Shown: in pieces, positions 25,374 through 33,681 of the stretch
Numbering within the stretch: position 1 is the stretch's first letter
Layout of the letters: every line of letters begins with the position of its first letter
DNA from: Streptomyces sp. QL37
Lineage (GTDB): Bacteria > Actinomycetota > Actinomycetes > Streptomycetales > Streptomycetaceae
Direction: 5' to 3'
DNA: 64,000 nucleotides
NCBI RefSeq assembly: GCF_002941025.1
Contig: NZ_PTJS01000001.1
Coordinates: 8,207,765-8,271,764 of the forward strand
The notes under the pieces: generated by a model
The model's input: the letters and a program-made list of their open reading frames with translations, nothing else
Database searches by the model: none
Told to the model about the DNA's origin: nothing
Program-made: the position numbers and the translations under genes

Positions 25374-27224
25374 ATGACCGTGACCCTTACCGACACCGCC
25401 CCACCGTCCACCACCGAACTGCTGACCGGCGTCATCCTCGGTCCGGCATTCCGCCGCGAGCACGGGTTCTGGCAGCGGCTGATCAGCACAGAACCGTTCC
25501 GCCGCCCGGCCGGCGGAACGCCCGAAGAGCGACTGGACCTCGCCTACGACCGGTTGCGGATCCTCAACCTCTCCCTCGACAGCGGAGCACGCCTCGCCGC
25601 CGACCCCCGCGCGCTGGCAGCCCTGCACGCCTGGCTCGGTCCGGTGGACCCCGCGCTCACCACCGTGGCGGGTATCCACTACAACCTCTTCCTCGGCAGT
25701 CTCCTCGACCACGACTGCGCCGGCCGCCGCGACCTGTCGGACTATCTGTCGATGCGGCGCATCGGCACCTTCCTCTGCACGGAGGTGGCGCACGGCAACA
25801 ACGCGGCGGCCATGGAGACCACCGCCACCTACGACCGGGAGCGGGACGGATTCGTCCTGCACACCCCGAACCCGGGCGCGCAGAAGTTCATGCCCAACAC
25901 CAGCCCGGCGGGCGGCGCGAAGTCCGGCCTGGTCGCCGCCCGCCTGGTCGCCGACGGCTCCGACCACGGGGTACGCCTCTTCCTGGTGCCGCTCACCGAC
26001 GACAGGGAGGCCCTGCCGGGTGTCCGGGTGCGGAGGCTGCCGGCCCGGATGGGAAGCCCGGTGGACCACTGCCTGACCTCGTTCGACCGGCTCTTCGTGG
26101 CACGGGACGCCCTGCTGGGGCCGGCCGAGGAGGGCGCCGCGCCAGGGGAGTTCAGGACGGGACCGGGGGACAGGCGACGCCGCTTCCTCACGTCGATCGG
26201 GCGGGTCACCCCCGGCCGGATCTCGATGAGCGCCTGCGCGGCGGGCTCGGCCCGCGCGACCCTGGCGGTCGCCGTACGCTACGGCGGCCACCGGATGATC
26301 TCCGGCTCCCGCGGTGCCCCGCCGGTGCCGGTGAACGCCCACCGGACGCACCACGGACCGCTCGCCTCGGCCATGGCCACGGTCTTCGCCATGAGCCTGC
26401 TGTACCGCAGGGCACAGGAACGCTGGGAAGCCTGTACGGACGAGGAGGCCCGGACGGACGCGGTGAGGCTGGTCGACGTCGCCAAGGCGTGGATCACCTG
26501 GCGGGCCCGCGACGTCATCGTCGAGAGCCGTGAACGCTGCGGCGCGCAGGCGCTGCTGGAGAACAACGGCATGACCGAACTCGTCACGGGCGTGGAGGGC
26601 GCCATCACCGCGGAGGGCGACAACATCGCCCTGTACGCCAAGGCGGCGGCCGACATGCTCTTCGCGGCCGAGCCCGGCGGCGACGGCGCCCCGGACCGGG
26701 CCCCGCGCCCGGGGGACCTCGCCGACACGCGCTTCCTGGGCCGCCTCCTCGCCTCCGTCCAGGACACCTGGTTCGCCCGGGCGAGGGCCCGCGCGCTGCG
26801 GGCACCCGACGCCGACACCCTCGGGCGGTGGAACGCGGCCGCGGGCCCCGCCCTGCGCGGAGTCGAGGCCTACGCCTACCGGCAGGCCGCCGAGGCCTAC
26901 GCCGAGGCCCGTGCGACGCTGCCCGAGGGGACGGCCAGGGACCGGCTGGGGGAGCTGGAGCGGCTCTTCGCCCTCGAATGGGTGTCCCGCAACAGCGGTG
27001 ACCTGCTGGCCGCAGGCCACCTGAGCGCCGCTCAGGTGGATGCCCTGCCCGAGGCCGTCGAGGATCTCGTCACGGCCGTCGCCGCGCATGCCCCGGAGCT
27101 GGCCGACTCCTTCGCACTGCCCGAGGAGCTGCTCGCCGACTGGCCGATCGCCGGACCCGGCTACGCGGACGCGTACGACGATCCCCGGGGCCCGTGGAAC
27201 ACCGGCCGGGCAGACGCCCGATGA
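25374..27224 (+). CDS. Acyl-CoA oxidase / dehydrogenase family flavoprotein
   Basis: This 616-residue FAD enzyme oxidises acyl-CoA at the alpha-beta bond. It has the acyl-CoA oxidase arrangement: an N-terminal alpha domain, a middle beta domain with TFLCTEVAHGNNAAAMETTATYD split across the flavin site, and two C-terminal helical domains, the last containing WNRNSGDLL-type sequence near the end. The length matches bacterial ACOX-type proteins. The ATG at 25374 has a weak ribosome binding site. A 56-codon ORF overlaps the end by 4 bases (ATGA). Likely roles are fatty-acid beta-oxidation or tailoring of a lipid; which one is not visible here. Confidence 0.88.
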   Translation: MTVTLTDTAPPSTTELLTGVILGPAFRREHGFWQRLISTEPFRRPAGGTPEERLDLAYDRLRILNLSLDSGARLAADPRALAALHAWLGPVDPALTTVAGIHYNLFLGSLLDHDCAGRRDLSDYLSMRRIGTFLCTEVAHGNNAAAMETTATYDRERDGFVLHTPNPGAQKFMPNTSPAGGAKSGLVAARLVADGSDHGVRLFLVPLTDDREALPGVRVRRLPARMGSPVDHCLTSFDRLFVARDALLGPAEEGAAPGEFRTGPGDRRRRFLTSIGRVTPGRISMSACAAGSARATLAVAVRYGGHRMISGSRGAPPVPVNAHRTHHGPLASAMATVFAMSLLYRRAQERWEACTDEEARTDAVRLVDVAKAWITWRARDVIVESRERCGAQALLENNGMTELVTGVEGAITAEGDNIALYAKAAADMLFAAEPGGDGAPDRAPRPGDLADTRFLGRLLASVQDTWFARARARALRAPDADTLGRWNAAAGPALRGVEAYAYRQAAEAYAEARATLPEGTARDRLGELERLFALEWVSRNSGDLLAAGHLSAAQVDALPEAVEDLVTAVAAHAPELADSFALPEELLADWPIAGPGYADAYDDPRGPWNTGRADAR

Positions 27225-27391
27225 GCGCCGGAGGCAGGGGGCAGGCGGTCTGCCGCCGCCTGGGCGAGCACCTGGAGATCCTGGGACTGCGCGCCGTCCT
27301 GCTCACCTACTGGGGCACGACGTCCGTGCTCGCCCGCCGGTGCGGGAAGCCGGAGGCCGACGGCGGCGAATCGGTTCGCCCCAAGCGCTGA
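27221..27391 (+). CDS. Small coupled ORF of unknown function
   Basis: This 56-residue ORF starts with an ATGA overlap at the stop of the acyl-CoA oxidase gene, which favours coupled translation. The middle is amphipathic to hydrophobic (LEILGLRAVLLTYWGTTSVLA) and the ends are basic with two Cys residues. I recognise no family. It ends just before a strong terminator hairpin, so it would be the last gene of the operon. It could be real or an accidental GC-rich reading frame. Confidence 0.45.
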   Translation: MSAGGRGQAVCRRLGEHLEILGLRAVLLTYWGTTSVLARRCGKPEADGGESVRPKR

Positions 27392-27408
27392 CCCGCCGGA
27401 CGCGGCCC

Positions 27409-27445
27409 GCCGGTACGGAGGGGAGACGCCCCCCGCCGTACCGGC
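27409..27445 (+). terminator. Terminator of the acyl-CoA oxidase operon
   Basis: GCCGGTACGG and CCGTACCGGC are perfect 10-bp arms with a 17-base loop, 18 bases after the small ORF and just upstream of the cobalamin riboswitch. Confidence 0.65.
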
Positions 27446-27477
27446 GACGGCCCCCGAGGCCCCCGCCGTGCCGCGTG

Positions 27478-27652
27478 ATAGCTTGCAGACGCCAGTCACA
27501 CTCCACGTGGAGTCAGGGAATCCGGTGCGAATCCGGAGCTGACGCGCAGCGGTGAGGGGGACGGGCGGGGCCACAGCCACTGGGACACCCTCGGGTGCAC
27601 CGGGAAGGCGCCCCGTCCGGACGAACCCGAGTCCGAAGACCTGCTGGCAACC
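27478..27652 (+). ncRNA. Cobalamin riboswitch
   Basis: The region has the conserved order of an adenosylcobalamin-class aptamer: a first helix beginning near 27481, the segment AGTCAGGGAATCCGGTGCGA at 27522, then GAATCCGGAGCTGAC, and the B12-box AGCCACTGGG at 27575-27584, ending with GACCTGCTGGC near 27648. It lies directly before a btuF-like gene and should switch the btuFCD-like operon off when cobalamin is plentiful, probably by hiding the ribosome binding site or ending transcription. Confidence 0.92.
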
Positions 27653-27720
27653 GCTTCCGCACCGGGAGCGGAACTCCGTACCGGGCTCCGCGCATGAGCC
27701 CAGAGAACGCCGAGGACTCC

Positions 27721-28767
27721 GTGCCGCCCACAGCCAGCACCGTACGCCGAACAGCCCTGCTCATCGCGGGACTTGTCCTTCTTACCGCCTGCGGCGGAGG
27801 CGGGAGCACTCCCGACGGCGCAGCACGGGACGCGGCCGGCGACGGCTTCCCCGTGACGCTGAAGAACTGCGGCCGTACGGTGACCGTCGACGCGGCACCG
27901 CGTCACGCCGTCTCCCTCAACCAGGGATCGACGGAGATCCTGCTCTCCCTGGGCCTCGCCGACAGGCTGGCCGCCACCGCGACCTGGACCGACCCGGTGA
28001 TGAAGGGGCTGGAGAAGGACGAATCCACGGTGGAGCGCCTCTCCGAGAACCAGCCCTCCTCCGAGAAGGTCCTCGCCGAGGAACCCGACTTCGTCAGCGC
28101 CTCGTTCGAATCCACCCTCGGCAAGGGCGGGGTGGCGTCCCGCGACCAGTTCGAGGAGCTGGGAGTACCGACGTACCTCTCACCTTCCGACTGCGCGGGC
28201 AAGGACAACTCCGGCAGCGGCGACGGTTCCCGCTCCGAGCCCCTGACGATGGACCGCGTGTACGGCGAAGTGCGCGACCTGGCCGAGGTGTTCGGCGTCC
28301 CGGAGCGGGGCGAGAAGCTGGTGAAGAGCCTCCGCGGCCGCGTCGACAGGGCGACCGCGGACATCGACGCGTCCGGCACCACGATGCTCTACTGGTTCGC
28401 CAACTCCGAGGCCCCTTACCTGGCGGGGTGCTGCGGCGCCCCCGGCATCATCACCGAGGAGCTCGGCGCGAGGAACGTCTTCGACGACACGCACGAGGAA
28501 TGGCCCCAGATCAACTGGGAGACCGTTGCCGACCGGAACCCCGACGTACTGGTCATCGGTGACCTGACCCGGAAGTCGCAGACGGCCGAGAGCGCGGCGA
28601 AGAAGATCGAGTTCCTGGAGTCCAACCCCGCCACGAAGAACATGGACGCCGTCCGGCACAAGCGGTACGTCCTGCTCAGCGGTCAGGCGATGAACCCGAC
28701 CATCCGGACCGTGGAGGGCGTGGAGCGCGTCGCGGCCGGTCTGCGCTCGTTCGGACTCGCGGGGTGA
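27721..28767 (+). CDS. Cobalamin ABC transporter substrate-binding lipoprotein (BtuF-like)
   Basis: This binding protein of about 348 residues captures a corrinoid outside the membrane. The signal peptide ends in the lipobox LTAC (Cys24). The mature domain is of the TroA/BtuF type: APRHAVSLNQGSTEILLSLG, EEPDFVSASFEST and NPDVLVIGDLT are typical. The GTG at 27721 has GAGG 5 bases upstream and gives a compact signal peptide; an ATG at 27694 without a clear site would add 9 residues. It is the first gene after the cobalamin riboswitch and overlaps the permease gene by 4 bases. Cobalamin or cobinamide as substrate is inferred from the riboswitch, since iron-siderophore binders look similar. Confidence 0.88.
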   Translation: MPPTASTVRRTALLIAGLVLLTACGGGGSTPDGAARDAAGDGFPVTLKNCGRTVTVDAAPRHAVSLNQGSTEILLSLGLADRLAATATWTDPVMKGLEKDESTVERLSENQPSSEKVLAEEPDFVSASFESTLGKGGVASRDQFEELGVPTYLSPSDCAGKDNSGSGDGSRSEPLTMDRVYGEVRDLAEVFGVPERGEKLVKSLRGRVDRATADIDASGTTMLYWFANSEAPYLAGCCGAPGIITEELGARNVFDDTHEEWPQINWETVADRNPDVLVIGDLTRKSQTAESAAKKIEFLESNPATKNMDAVRHKRYVLLSGQAMNPTIRTVEGVERVAAGLRSFGLAG

Positions 28768-29849
28768 CGAGGACCGAACACGCCCCGGACGTGCGGGCGG
28801 AGCAGCCGCCCGCGGCCCGGACGGCCCCCGGAGCCCGGATCCTGCGCGAAGGTGTCCTGTGGTGCGCCGGGGCCGCCCTGCTGCTCCTGTCGGTCGCGGT
28901 GGCCATCACGATCGGACCCGCCCGTATCTCCGTCCCGGACGTCTGGTCCGCGGTGGCCTCGCACCTCGGCCTGGGCGACGGGCGGCTGACCCCGATCCGG
29001 GACGGCATCATCTGGAACCTGCGCATGCCCCGCACCCTGCTCGCCGCGGTGTGCGGGGCCGGGCTCGCGGTGTGCGGCACCGTGATGCAGTCGCTGCTGC
29101 GCAACCCGCTCGCGGACCCCTTCGTCCTCGGCGTCTCCTCCGGGGCGTCCACCGGGGCCGTCGTGGTCGTCGTCCTGGGCGTCGGCGGGGGAGCGGTGTC
29201 GGTCTCGGGCGGTGCGTTCGTCGGGGCACTGTGCTCGTTCGCCCTCGTCCTCCTGCTCAGCCACACACTCGGCGGATCCACCGACCGCGTCGTCCTCTCC
29301 GGGGTCGCGGCCATGCAGCTCTTCTCCGCGCTCACGTCCTTCGTCGTGATGACGGCAGCCGACGCCGAGCAGACCCGGGGCGTGCTCTTCTGGCTGCTCG
29401 GTTCGCTGAGCGGGGTCGGCTGGACCGATGTGTGGATGTGCTCCGCCGTGCTGGCCGTGACGCTGCTGATCTGCCTCGGCCATGCCCGTACGCTCGACGC
29501 CTTCGCCTTCGGCCAGGACGCCGCCGCCGCCCTCGGCGTGCACGTGGGCCGCACCCGGATCGTGCTGCTCTGCGCCACCGCGCTCCTGACGGCGGCCCTC
29601 GTCAGCTCGGCCGGCGCCATCGGCTTCGTCGGTCTCGTCCTGCCGCACGCCGCCCGGGCGCTGACGGGGTCGGGGCACCGGAGGCTGCTGCCGGTGACCG
29701 CCCTCGCCGGAGCCGTGTTCCTGGTCTGGGTCGACACCCTCGCCAGGACCGTCCTCGACCCGCAGGAGGTCCCCGTCGGTGTGGTCACCTCCCTCATCGG
29801 GGTGCCCGTCTTCGTCCTCATCCTCCACCGCACCAGGAGGAGCATGTGA
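28764..29849 (+). CDS. FecCD/BtuC-type ABC transporter permease
   Basis: This 361-residue permease has about ten membrane segments. LRMPRTLLAAVCGAGLAVCG and MQSLLRNPLADPFVLGVSSG are the signature of the FecCD/BtuC family, and GFVGLVLPHAARALTG near the end is the conserved ATPase-facing segment. It starts with a GTGA overlap at the btuF-like stop and ends in ATGTGA overlapping the ATPase start, so the three genes are co-translated. Under riboswitch control it imports a corrinoid. Confidence 0.92.
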   Translation: MTRTEHAPDVRAEQPPAARTAPGARILREGVLWCAGAALLLLSVAVAITIGPARISVPDVWSAVASHLGLGDGRLTPIRDGIIWNLRMPRTLLAAVCGAGLAVCGTVMQSLLRNPLADPFVLGVSSGASTGAVVVVVLGVGGGAVSVSGGAFVGALCSFALVLLLSHTLGGSTDRVVLSGVAAMQLFSALTSFVVMTAADAEQTRGVLFWLLGSLSGVGWTDVWMCSAVLAVTLLICLGHARTLDAFAFGQDAAAALGVHVGRTRIVLLCATALLTAALVSSAGAIGFVGLVLPHAARALTGSGHRRLLPVTALAGAVFLVWVDTLARTVLDPQEVPVGVVTSLIGVPVFVLILHRTRRSM

Positions 29850-30676
29850 ACCGGGCGGCCACCACCGGCGACGGCCTGCGGGCCGACCGGGTCAGCAGGG
29901 AGGCAGGCGGGCGGATCGTCCTCGACGGGGTGAGCATCGCGCCGCCGCCGGGCACCACCGTCGGACTCCTGGGGCCCAACGGCTCCGGCAAGACCACACT
30001 GCTGCGGGTGATGGCCGGCGTCCTCGCCCCCGGCGCGGGCGTCGTCACCCTCGACGGCCGCACGCTCGCCGAAACCGGCCGGAGAGGCGTGGCCCGCCGC
30101 GTGGCCGTCGTCGACCAGCACGCGGTCACCCAGGTCGACCTGAGCGTGCTGGACGTCGTCCGCCTCGGCCGCATCCCGCACCGGCGTGCCTGGTCCGCGC
30201 CCGGGCCCGAGGACGACGCGGCCGTGCGCGAGGCTCTGGCACGCACCGGGCTCGCGGACCGCGTCGCGCAGTCCTGGCACACCCTGTCGGGGGGTGAGCG
30301 CCAGCGGGTGCAGATCGCCCGCGCCCTCGCCCAGCAGCCGCGAGAGCTCCTGCTGGACGAACCCACCAACCACCTGGACATCCAGCACCAGCTGGAGCTG
30401 CTCTCCCTGGTCGCCGCGCTGCCCGTCACCGCGGTGGTCGCGCTGCACGACCTCAATCTGGCCGCCATGTTCTGCGACCGGATCACGGTCATGAAGGAAG
30501 GCCGGGTGGTCGCCGGCGGAACGCCCTCGGAGGTGATCACCGAGGAACTCATCGCCGACGTCTACCGGGTACGCGCGGTGGTCACGCCGGAAGGGCCCGG
30601 CGGGCGCCCCTCCGTGCGGTTCCTGCCGGGGGACGCCGTCCACCGGCGCCGGCGCGACGAGAGGGCGGGCCCGTGA
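29846..30676 (+). CDS. BtuD-like ABC transporter ATPase
   Basis: This 276-residue ATPase powers the corrinoid importer. Walker A is GPNGSGKTT (residues about 43-51), the signature is LSGGERQRV and Walker B is LLLDEPTNHLD. It belongs to the FecE/BtuD group that pairs with FecCD-type permeases. The GTG start overlaps the permease stop by 4 bases. An in-frame reading continues far upstream through the permease gene, but that part is only an artefact of high GC content. The C-terminal 20 residues are Arg-rich. Confidence 0.92.
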   Translation: MNRAATTGDGLRADRVSREAGGRIVLDGVSIAPPPGTTVGLLGPNGSGKTTLLRVMAGVLAPGAGVVTLDGRTLAETGRRGVARRVAVVDQHAVTQVDLSVLDVVRLGRIPHRRAWSAPGPEDDAAVREALARTGLADRVAQSWHTLSGGERQRVQIARALAQQPRELLLDEPTNHLDIQHQLELLSLVAALPVTAVVALHDLNLAAMFCDRITVMKEGRVVAGGTPSEVITEELIADVYRVRAVVTPEGPGGRPSVRFLPGDAVHRRRRDERAGP

Positions 30677-30690
30677 ACCACCCGGGTCCG

Positions 30691-30733
30691 CCCCTCGCTA
30701 CTGTCGCGCGGCCTTTCGCCGCTGTGTGAGGGG
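30691..30733. terminator. Candidate bidirectional terminator
   Basis: CCCCTC and GAGGGG bracket an inner stem GCGGC-CTTTC-GCCGC between the convergent ATPase and PRC-barrel genes. The outer stem is short and the hairpin imperfect. Confidence 0.4.
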
Positions 30734-30734
30734 G

Positions 30735-31742
30735 TCAGCGACGACGTCCCTGGCCGAACTCGCCGCCCATGTCCTTGCCGCTGCCCATGTCGTCCTTGCC
30801 GTCCGCGTAGTCGATCTTCTCCTTGCGGAGCTCGGCGGAGACTTCCTTCTGTTCGGTGACCTTGCTTGTTTCGAGACGGACCCGTTCCACGGGGACCGCC
30901 TCCTTGCGGACGGTGGCTCGTTCGGCGTGCAGGGTGACTTCGACGTCCTGTTCGCCGAGGTCGTTCGTGCCCTTCACACCTGTGACCTTCTCGCCCGGCT
31001 GCAGAGGCTCGCGCACCACGCGCACCTCCTCGTGGGACACCGGCACCGTCCGTGTGACGCTCTCCGTCACGACGTACTTGTGCAGGCGTGCCTTCCCGCT
31101 CTCGTACTCCTCCGTGCCGACCTGGAGCTGCTCCTCGGACCGGACCATCTCCTCGCGGCCGGTACCCGCGGCGGAACGCTCGGCTCCGGCCCCGGCGAGC
31201 GGGCGGGACGTGGAGGAGGTCTCCGTGTCCCGGTGCCTGCCCGCGCCGGCACCGGTGGTGCCCATGCCGGCGGTGCCGGTGGCCTTCTGGCCGCCGGAGG
31301 CCGTGCGGGCGGTGCCGGCCGCACCGGCTGCCCCGGCCGCACCCGCGGCACCCATGGCTCCCGTTCCGGTCCCGGACGTCGTGCGCGCGTCGCCGCCCGC
31401 CCCGGCGCGTCCGGAGGCCTTCCTGGTCATCCCGTAGTGCCGGTAGAGCTCCTCCTCCTCCGATACGGAGAGGTGCGCGTCCGCGTCCACCCGGGGGGCG
31501 TCCTTGACGCGGTCCTTCGGATGCGAGACGTGCAGGTCGGAGCCCACCCGGCGGGCTCCGGCAAGCGGAACGAAGCTCTCCTTCATGCCGAACATGCCGG
31601 TCTTGACCGTGATCCAGTCGGGCTTGCCGGTGTCGTCGTCGACGTACACCCGCCCCACCGTGCCGACCTTCTCTCCGTCGCTGTCGTAGACGGTCAGACC
31701 GTCGAGTTCTCCGGAATCCGTGAAACCGTCAGCGGCTCCCAT
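30735..31742 (-). CDS. PRC-barrel and DUF2382 domain protein
   Basis: This 335-residue protein starts with a PRC-barrel domain (residues about 10-105, with SDGEKVGTVGRVYVDDDTGK), continues through a low-complexity Ala/Gly/Thr linker (about 115-190) and ends with a DUF2382/YsnF-type stress domain (about 205-310) rich in charged residues (VRSEEQLQVGTEEYESGKA). Such proteins are commonly induced by osmotic or oxidative stress in actinobacteria. The ATG at 31742 is set by GAGGAGG about 7 bases upstream. It is convergent with the btu-like genes and unrelated to them by content. The molecular role is not known. Confidence 0.88.
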   Translation of the reverse strand: MGAADGFTDSGELDGLTVYDSDGEKVGTVGRVYVDDDTGKPDWITVKTGMFGMKESFVPLAGARRVGSDLHVSHPKDRVKDAPRVDADAHLSVSEEEELYRHYGMTRKASGRAGAGGDARTTSGTGTGAMGAAGAAGAAGAAGTARTASGGQKATGTAGMGTTGAGAGRHRDTETSSTSRPLAGAGAERSAAGTGREEMVRSEEQLQVGTEEYESGKARLHKYVVTESVTRTVPVSHEEVRVVREPLQPGEKVTGVKGTNDLGEQDVEVTLHAERATVRKEAVPVERVRLETSKVTEQKEVSAELRKEKIDYADGKDDMGSGKDMGGEFGQGRRR

Positions 31743-32018
31743 GGCCGATTCCTCCTCGCCCGGGCGCGTCCTGCGGTTGGGTCCAGCAGGGGAGGCGCGT
31801 CCGGCTTCCATCGCGCCTCACCCGGTTGGACGGTGCAACTTCCGGGCCTGGGCGGTGAGCGGCCCAGGACACCGGGGAGGGGCGGTGGCCCCGATTCACG
31901 CGGCTATCGGCCCCGCCACACGCGTTACGCCATTCGAGTGAGCACTCTCCGGGGTGCGCCCGGCTGTGCGGTCCCGGCCCGCCCGTATGATCGACGCCGC
32001 TGCCGAAGGCCGGCAGGT
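31743..32018. promoter_or_regulatory. Divergent intergenic region before cbiZ
   Basis: A possible -10 element TATGAT at 31986-31991 would start transcription near 31998, just before the cbiZ start. The matching -35 is weak. No second cobalamin riboswitch is visible here. Confidence 0.3.
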
Positions 32019-32705
32019 TTGTCACGGGGGTGCGTCATCGGATCCGCAGTCATCCGTCCGCCTCGGCACCGCGGCGAGTTGCTGGCCCGGCGGGAGGACG
32101 GCCTCGGGCTGCACCATCTGGTCTGGCGGCTGGGGCCCGGCTGGCGGGTGTGCAGCAGCGCCGTGCTCGGCGGCGGGATCGGCCCGCGGGCCTGGATCCT
32201 CAACGCCCAGGTGCCCGGCGGCTACCCCCGGCTCGACCCCGACCGGCACCTCGCCGAGATCGCGGCGGCCGAGGCGCTCGACGGCCCGGGCGTGGGACTC
32301 ATGACCGCCGCCGATGTCACCGCTCACGCCGTCGCCGACGACGGCGGAGTGACCGCGACCGTCACCAGCGGCCTCGGCGTACGCGGATGGGCCGCGGCCC
32401 CGGACGAGGGCACCGACGGCCCACCGCCGCCGGGAACCGTCAACATCGTCGTGACCCTCCCCGTGGCGCTCTCCGACGCCGCCCTGGTCAACGCCGTGGC
32501 GACCGCCACCGAAGCGAAGGTCCAGGCACTCGTCGACGCCGGACTCGACTGCTCGGGGACCCCTACGGACGCGGTGTGCGTCGCAGCCCCTGGCCCGGGA
32601 GGGCAGCCCGGTGAGCCGTTCGCCGGACCGCGTTCGCGCTGGGGCGCGCGACTCGCCAGAGCCGTGCACCGCGCCGCCCTGGAGAGTGCGCTGCGGCAGT
32701 CTTGA
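32019..32705 (+). CDS. cbiZ: Adenosylcobinamide amidohydrolase
   Basis: This protein of about 228 residues belongs to the CbiZ family, which removes the aminopropanol arm from adenosylcobinamide to give adenosylcobyric acid, so that salvaged corrinoids can be rebuilt. Family marks are SSAVLGGGIGPRAWILNAQV, GGYPRLDPDRHLAEIA, GVGLMTAADV, GVRGWAAAPDEG and NAVATATEAKVQALVDAGLD. The start is uncertain: no ATG or GTG fits near the expected N-terminus, a TTG at 32019 does, and a GTG at 31938 lies upstream of the likely promoter. It sits 1.3 kb from the riboswitch-controlled importer, which makes a local cobinamide salvage set. Confidence 0.88.
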   Translation: MSRGCVIGSAVIRPPRHRGELLARREDGLGLHHLVWRLGPGWRVCSSAVLGGGIGPRAWILNAQVPGGYPRLDPDRHLAEIAAAEALDGPGVGLMTAADVTAHAVADDGGVTATVTSGLGVRGWAAAPDEGTDGPPPPGTVNIVVTLPVALSDAALVNAVATATEAKVQALVDAGLDCSGTPTDAVCVAAPGPGGQPGEPFAGPRSRWGARLARAVHRAALESALRQS

Positions 32706-32753
32706 GACCCACCGGTCCCGAGACCAGCCCGCACCGACGAAGGGAACCTCCCC

Positions 32754-33647
32754 ATGACCACCGCATCCCCCGCCGACGCCGCCCCCGGCACGCCGACCGT
32801 CGCGGTCCTCGGCACCGGGATCATGGGATCCGGGATGGCCCGCAGCCTGCTCAGGGCCCAGCTCCCCGTCAGGGTCTGGAACCGCACACGGTCCAGGGCC
32901 GAGCCGCTGGCCACGCACGGCGCCACCGTGACGGACACGGCGGAGGAAGCGGTACGCGGGGCCGACGTCGTCCTCACCGCCCTGAACGACGGCCGCGCGG
33001 TCGCGGAGACCCTCACCGCGGCCACGCCCGGCCTGCGTCCGGGGCAGGTCTGGCTGCAGAGCGCCACGGTGGGCCTCGACGCCACGACCGAACTCGCCCA
33101 CCGGGCCGCCGGACTGGGGATGGTCTACCTGGACGCCCCGGTCTCCGGCACGAAACAGCCCGCCGAGCAGGGAACGCTCACCGTGTTCGTCTCAGGCCCC
33201 TCGAACGCCCGCACCACGGCACTGCCCGTCCTGGAGGCCATCGGGCAGCGCACCGTGTGGGTCGGGGAGGAGCCGGGGGCCGCCAGCCGGCTCAAGCTCG
33301 TCGCCAACACCTGGGTGATCAACATGGTCAACAGCGTGGCGGAGTGCCTCAACCTCGCGGAGGGACTCGGGCTCGACCCGCAGCTCTTCCTCGACGCCAT
33401 GAAGGGCGGCCCGCTGGACACGCCGTATCTCCAGGGCAAGTCCGCCGCGGTGCTCTCCGGCGATCTCAGCCCGAGCTTCGCGCTCTCCACCGCGCTCAAG
33501 GACTCCCGGCTGATCCTCGACGCGGCCGAGGCGTCCGGAGTGACACTCGACCTGGTCGCCGCCTCCGCCGAGCGGTTCAGCAGGGCGGAGGCGGCCGGAC
33601 ACGGCGACCAGGACATGATCGCCACGTACTACGCGGGCCGGTCCTGA
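32754..33647 (+). CDS. Beta-hydroxyacid dehydrogenase (3-hydroxyisobutyrate dehydrogenase-like)
   Basis: This 297-residue NAD(P)-dependent oxidoreductase has a Rossmann fold starting VAVLGTGIMGSGMARSLL, the substrate motif LDAPVSGTKQPAEQGTL and the catalytic Lys181 in SRLKLVANTWV, all typical of the 6-phosphogluconate/3-hydroxyisobutyrate dehydrogenase superfamily. Arg and Thr after the nucleotide strand (VWNRTRSR) suggest NADP preference. The start follows GAAGGGAACC. It is 48 bases after cbiZ and may be co-transcribed, though it has no known role in B12 metabolism. The substrate is unresolved; imine reductase-like members look similar. Confidence 0.86.
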   Translation: MTTASPADAAPGTPTVAVLGTGIMGSGMARSLLRAQLPVRVWNRTRSRAEPLATHGATVTDTAEEAVRGADVVLTALNDGRAVAETLTAATPGLRPGQVWLQSATVGLDATTELAHRAAGLGMVYLDAPVSGTKQPAEQGTLTVFVSGPSNARTTALPVLEAIGQRTVWVGEEPGAASRLKLVANTWVINMVNSVAECLNLAEGLGLDPQLFLDAMKGGPLDTPYLQGKSAAVLSGDLSPSFALSTALKDSRLILDAAEASGVTLDLVAASAERFSRAEAAGHGDQDMIATYYAGRS

Positions 33648-33680
33648 CCGGCCCTGGCTGTTGCTGACCGGCCCTGGCTG
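33644..33680. repeat. Short direct repeat at a convergent gene junction
   Basis: CTGACCGGCCCTGGCTG occurs twice with a 20-base period, the first copy covering the stop of the dehydrogenase gene. It looks like a recent slippage duplication and carries no clear terminator. Confidence 0.6.
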
Positions 33681-33681
33681 G

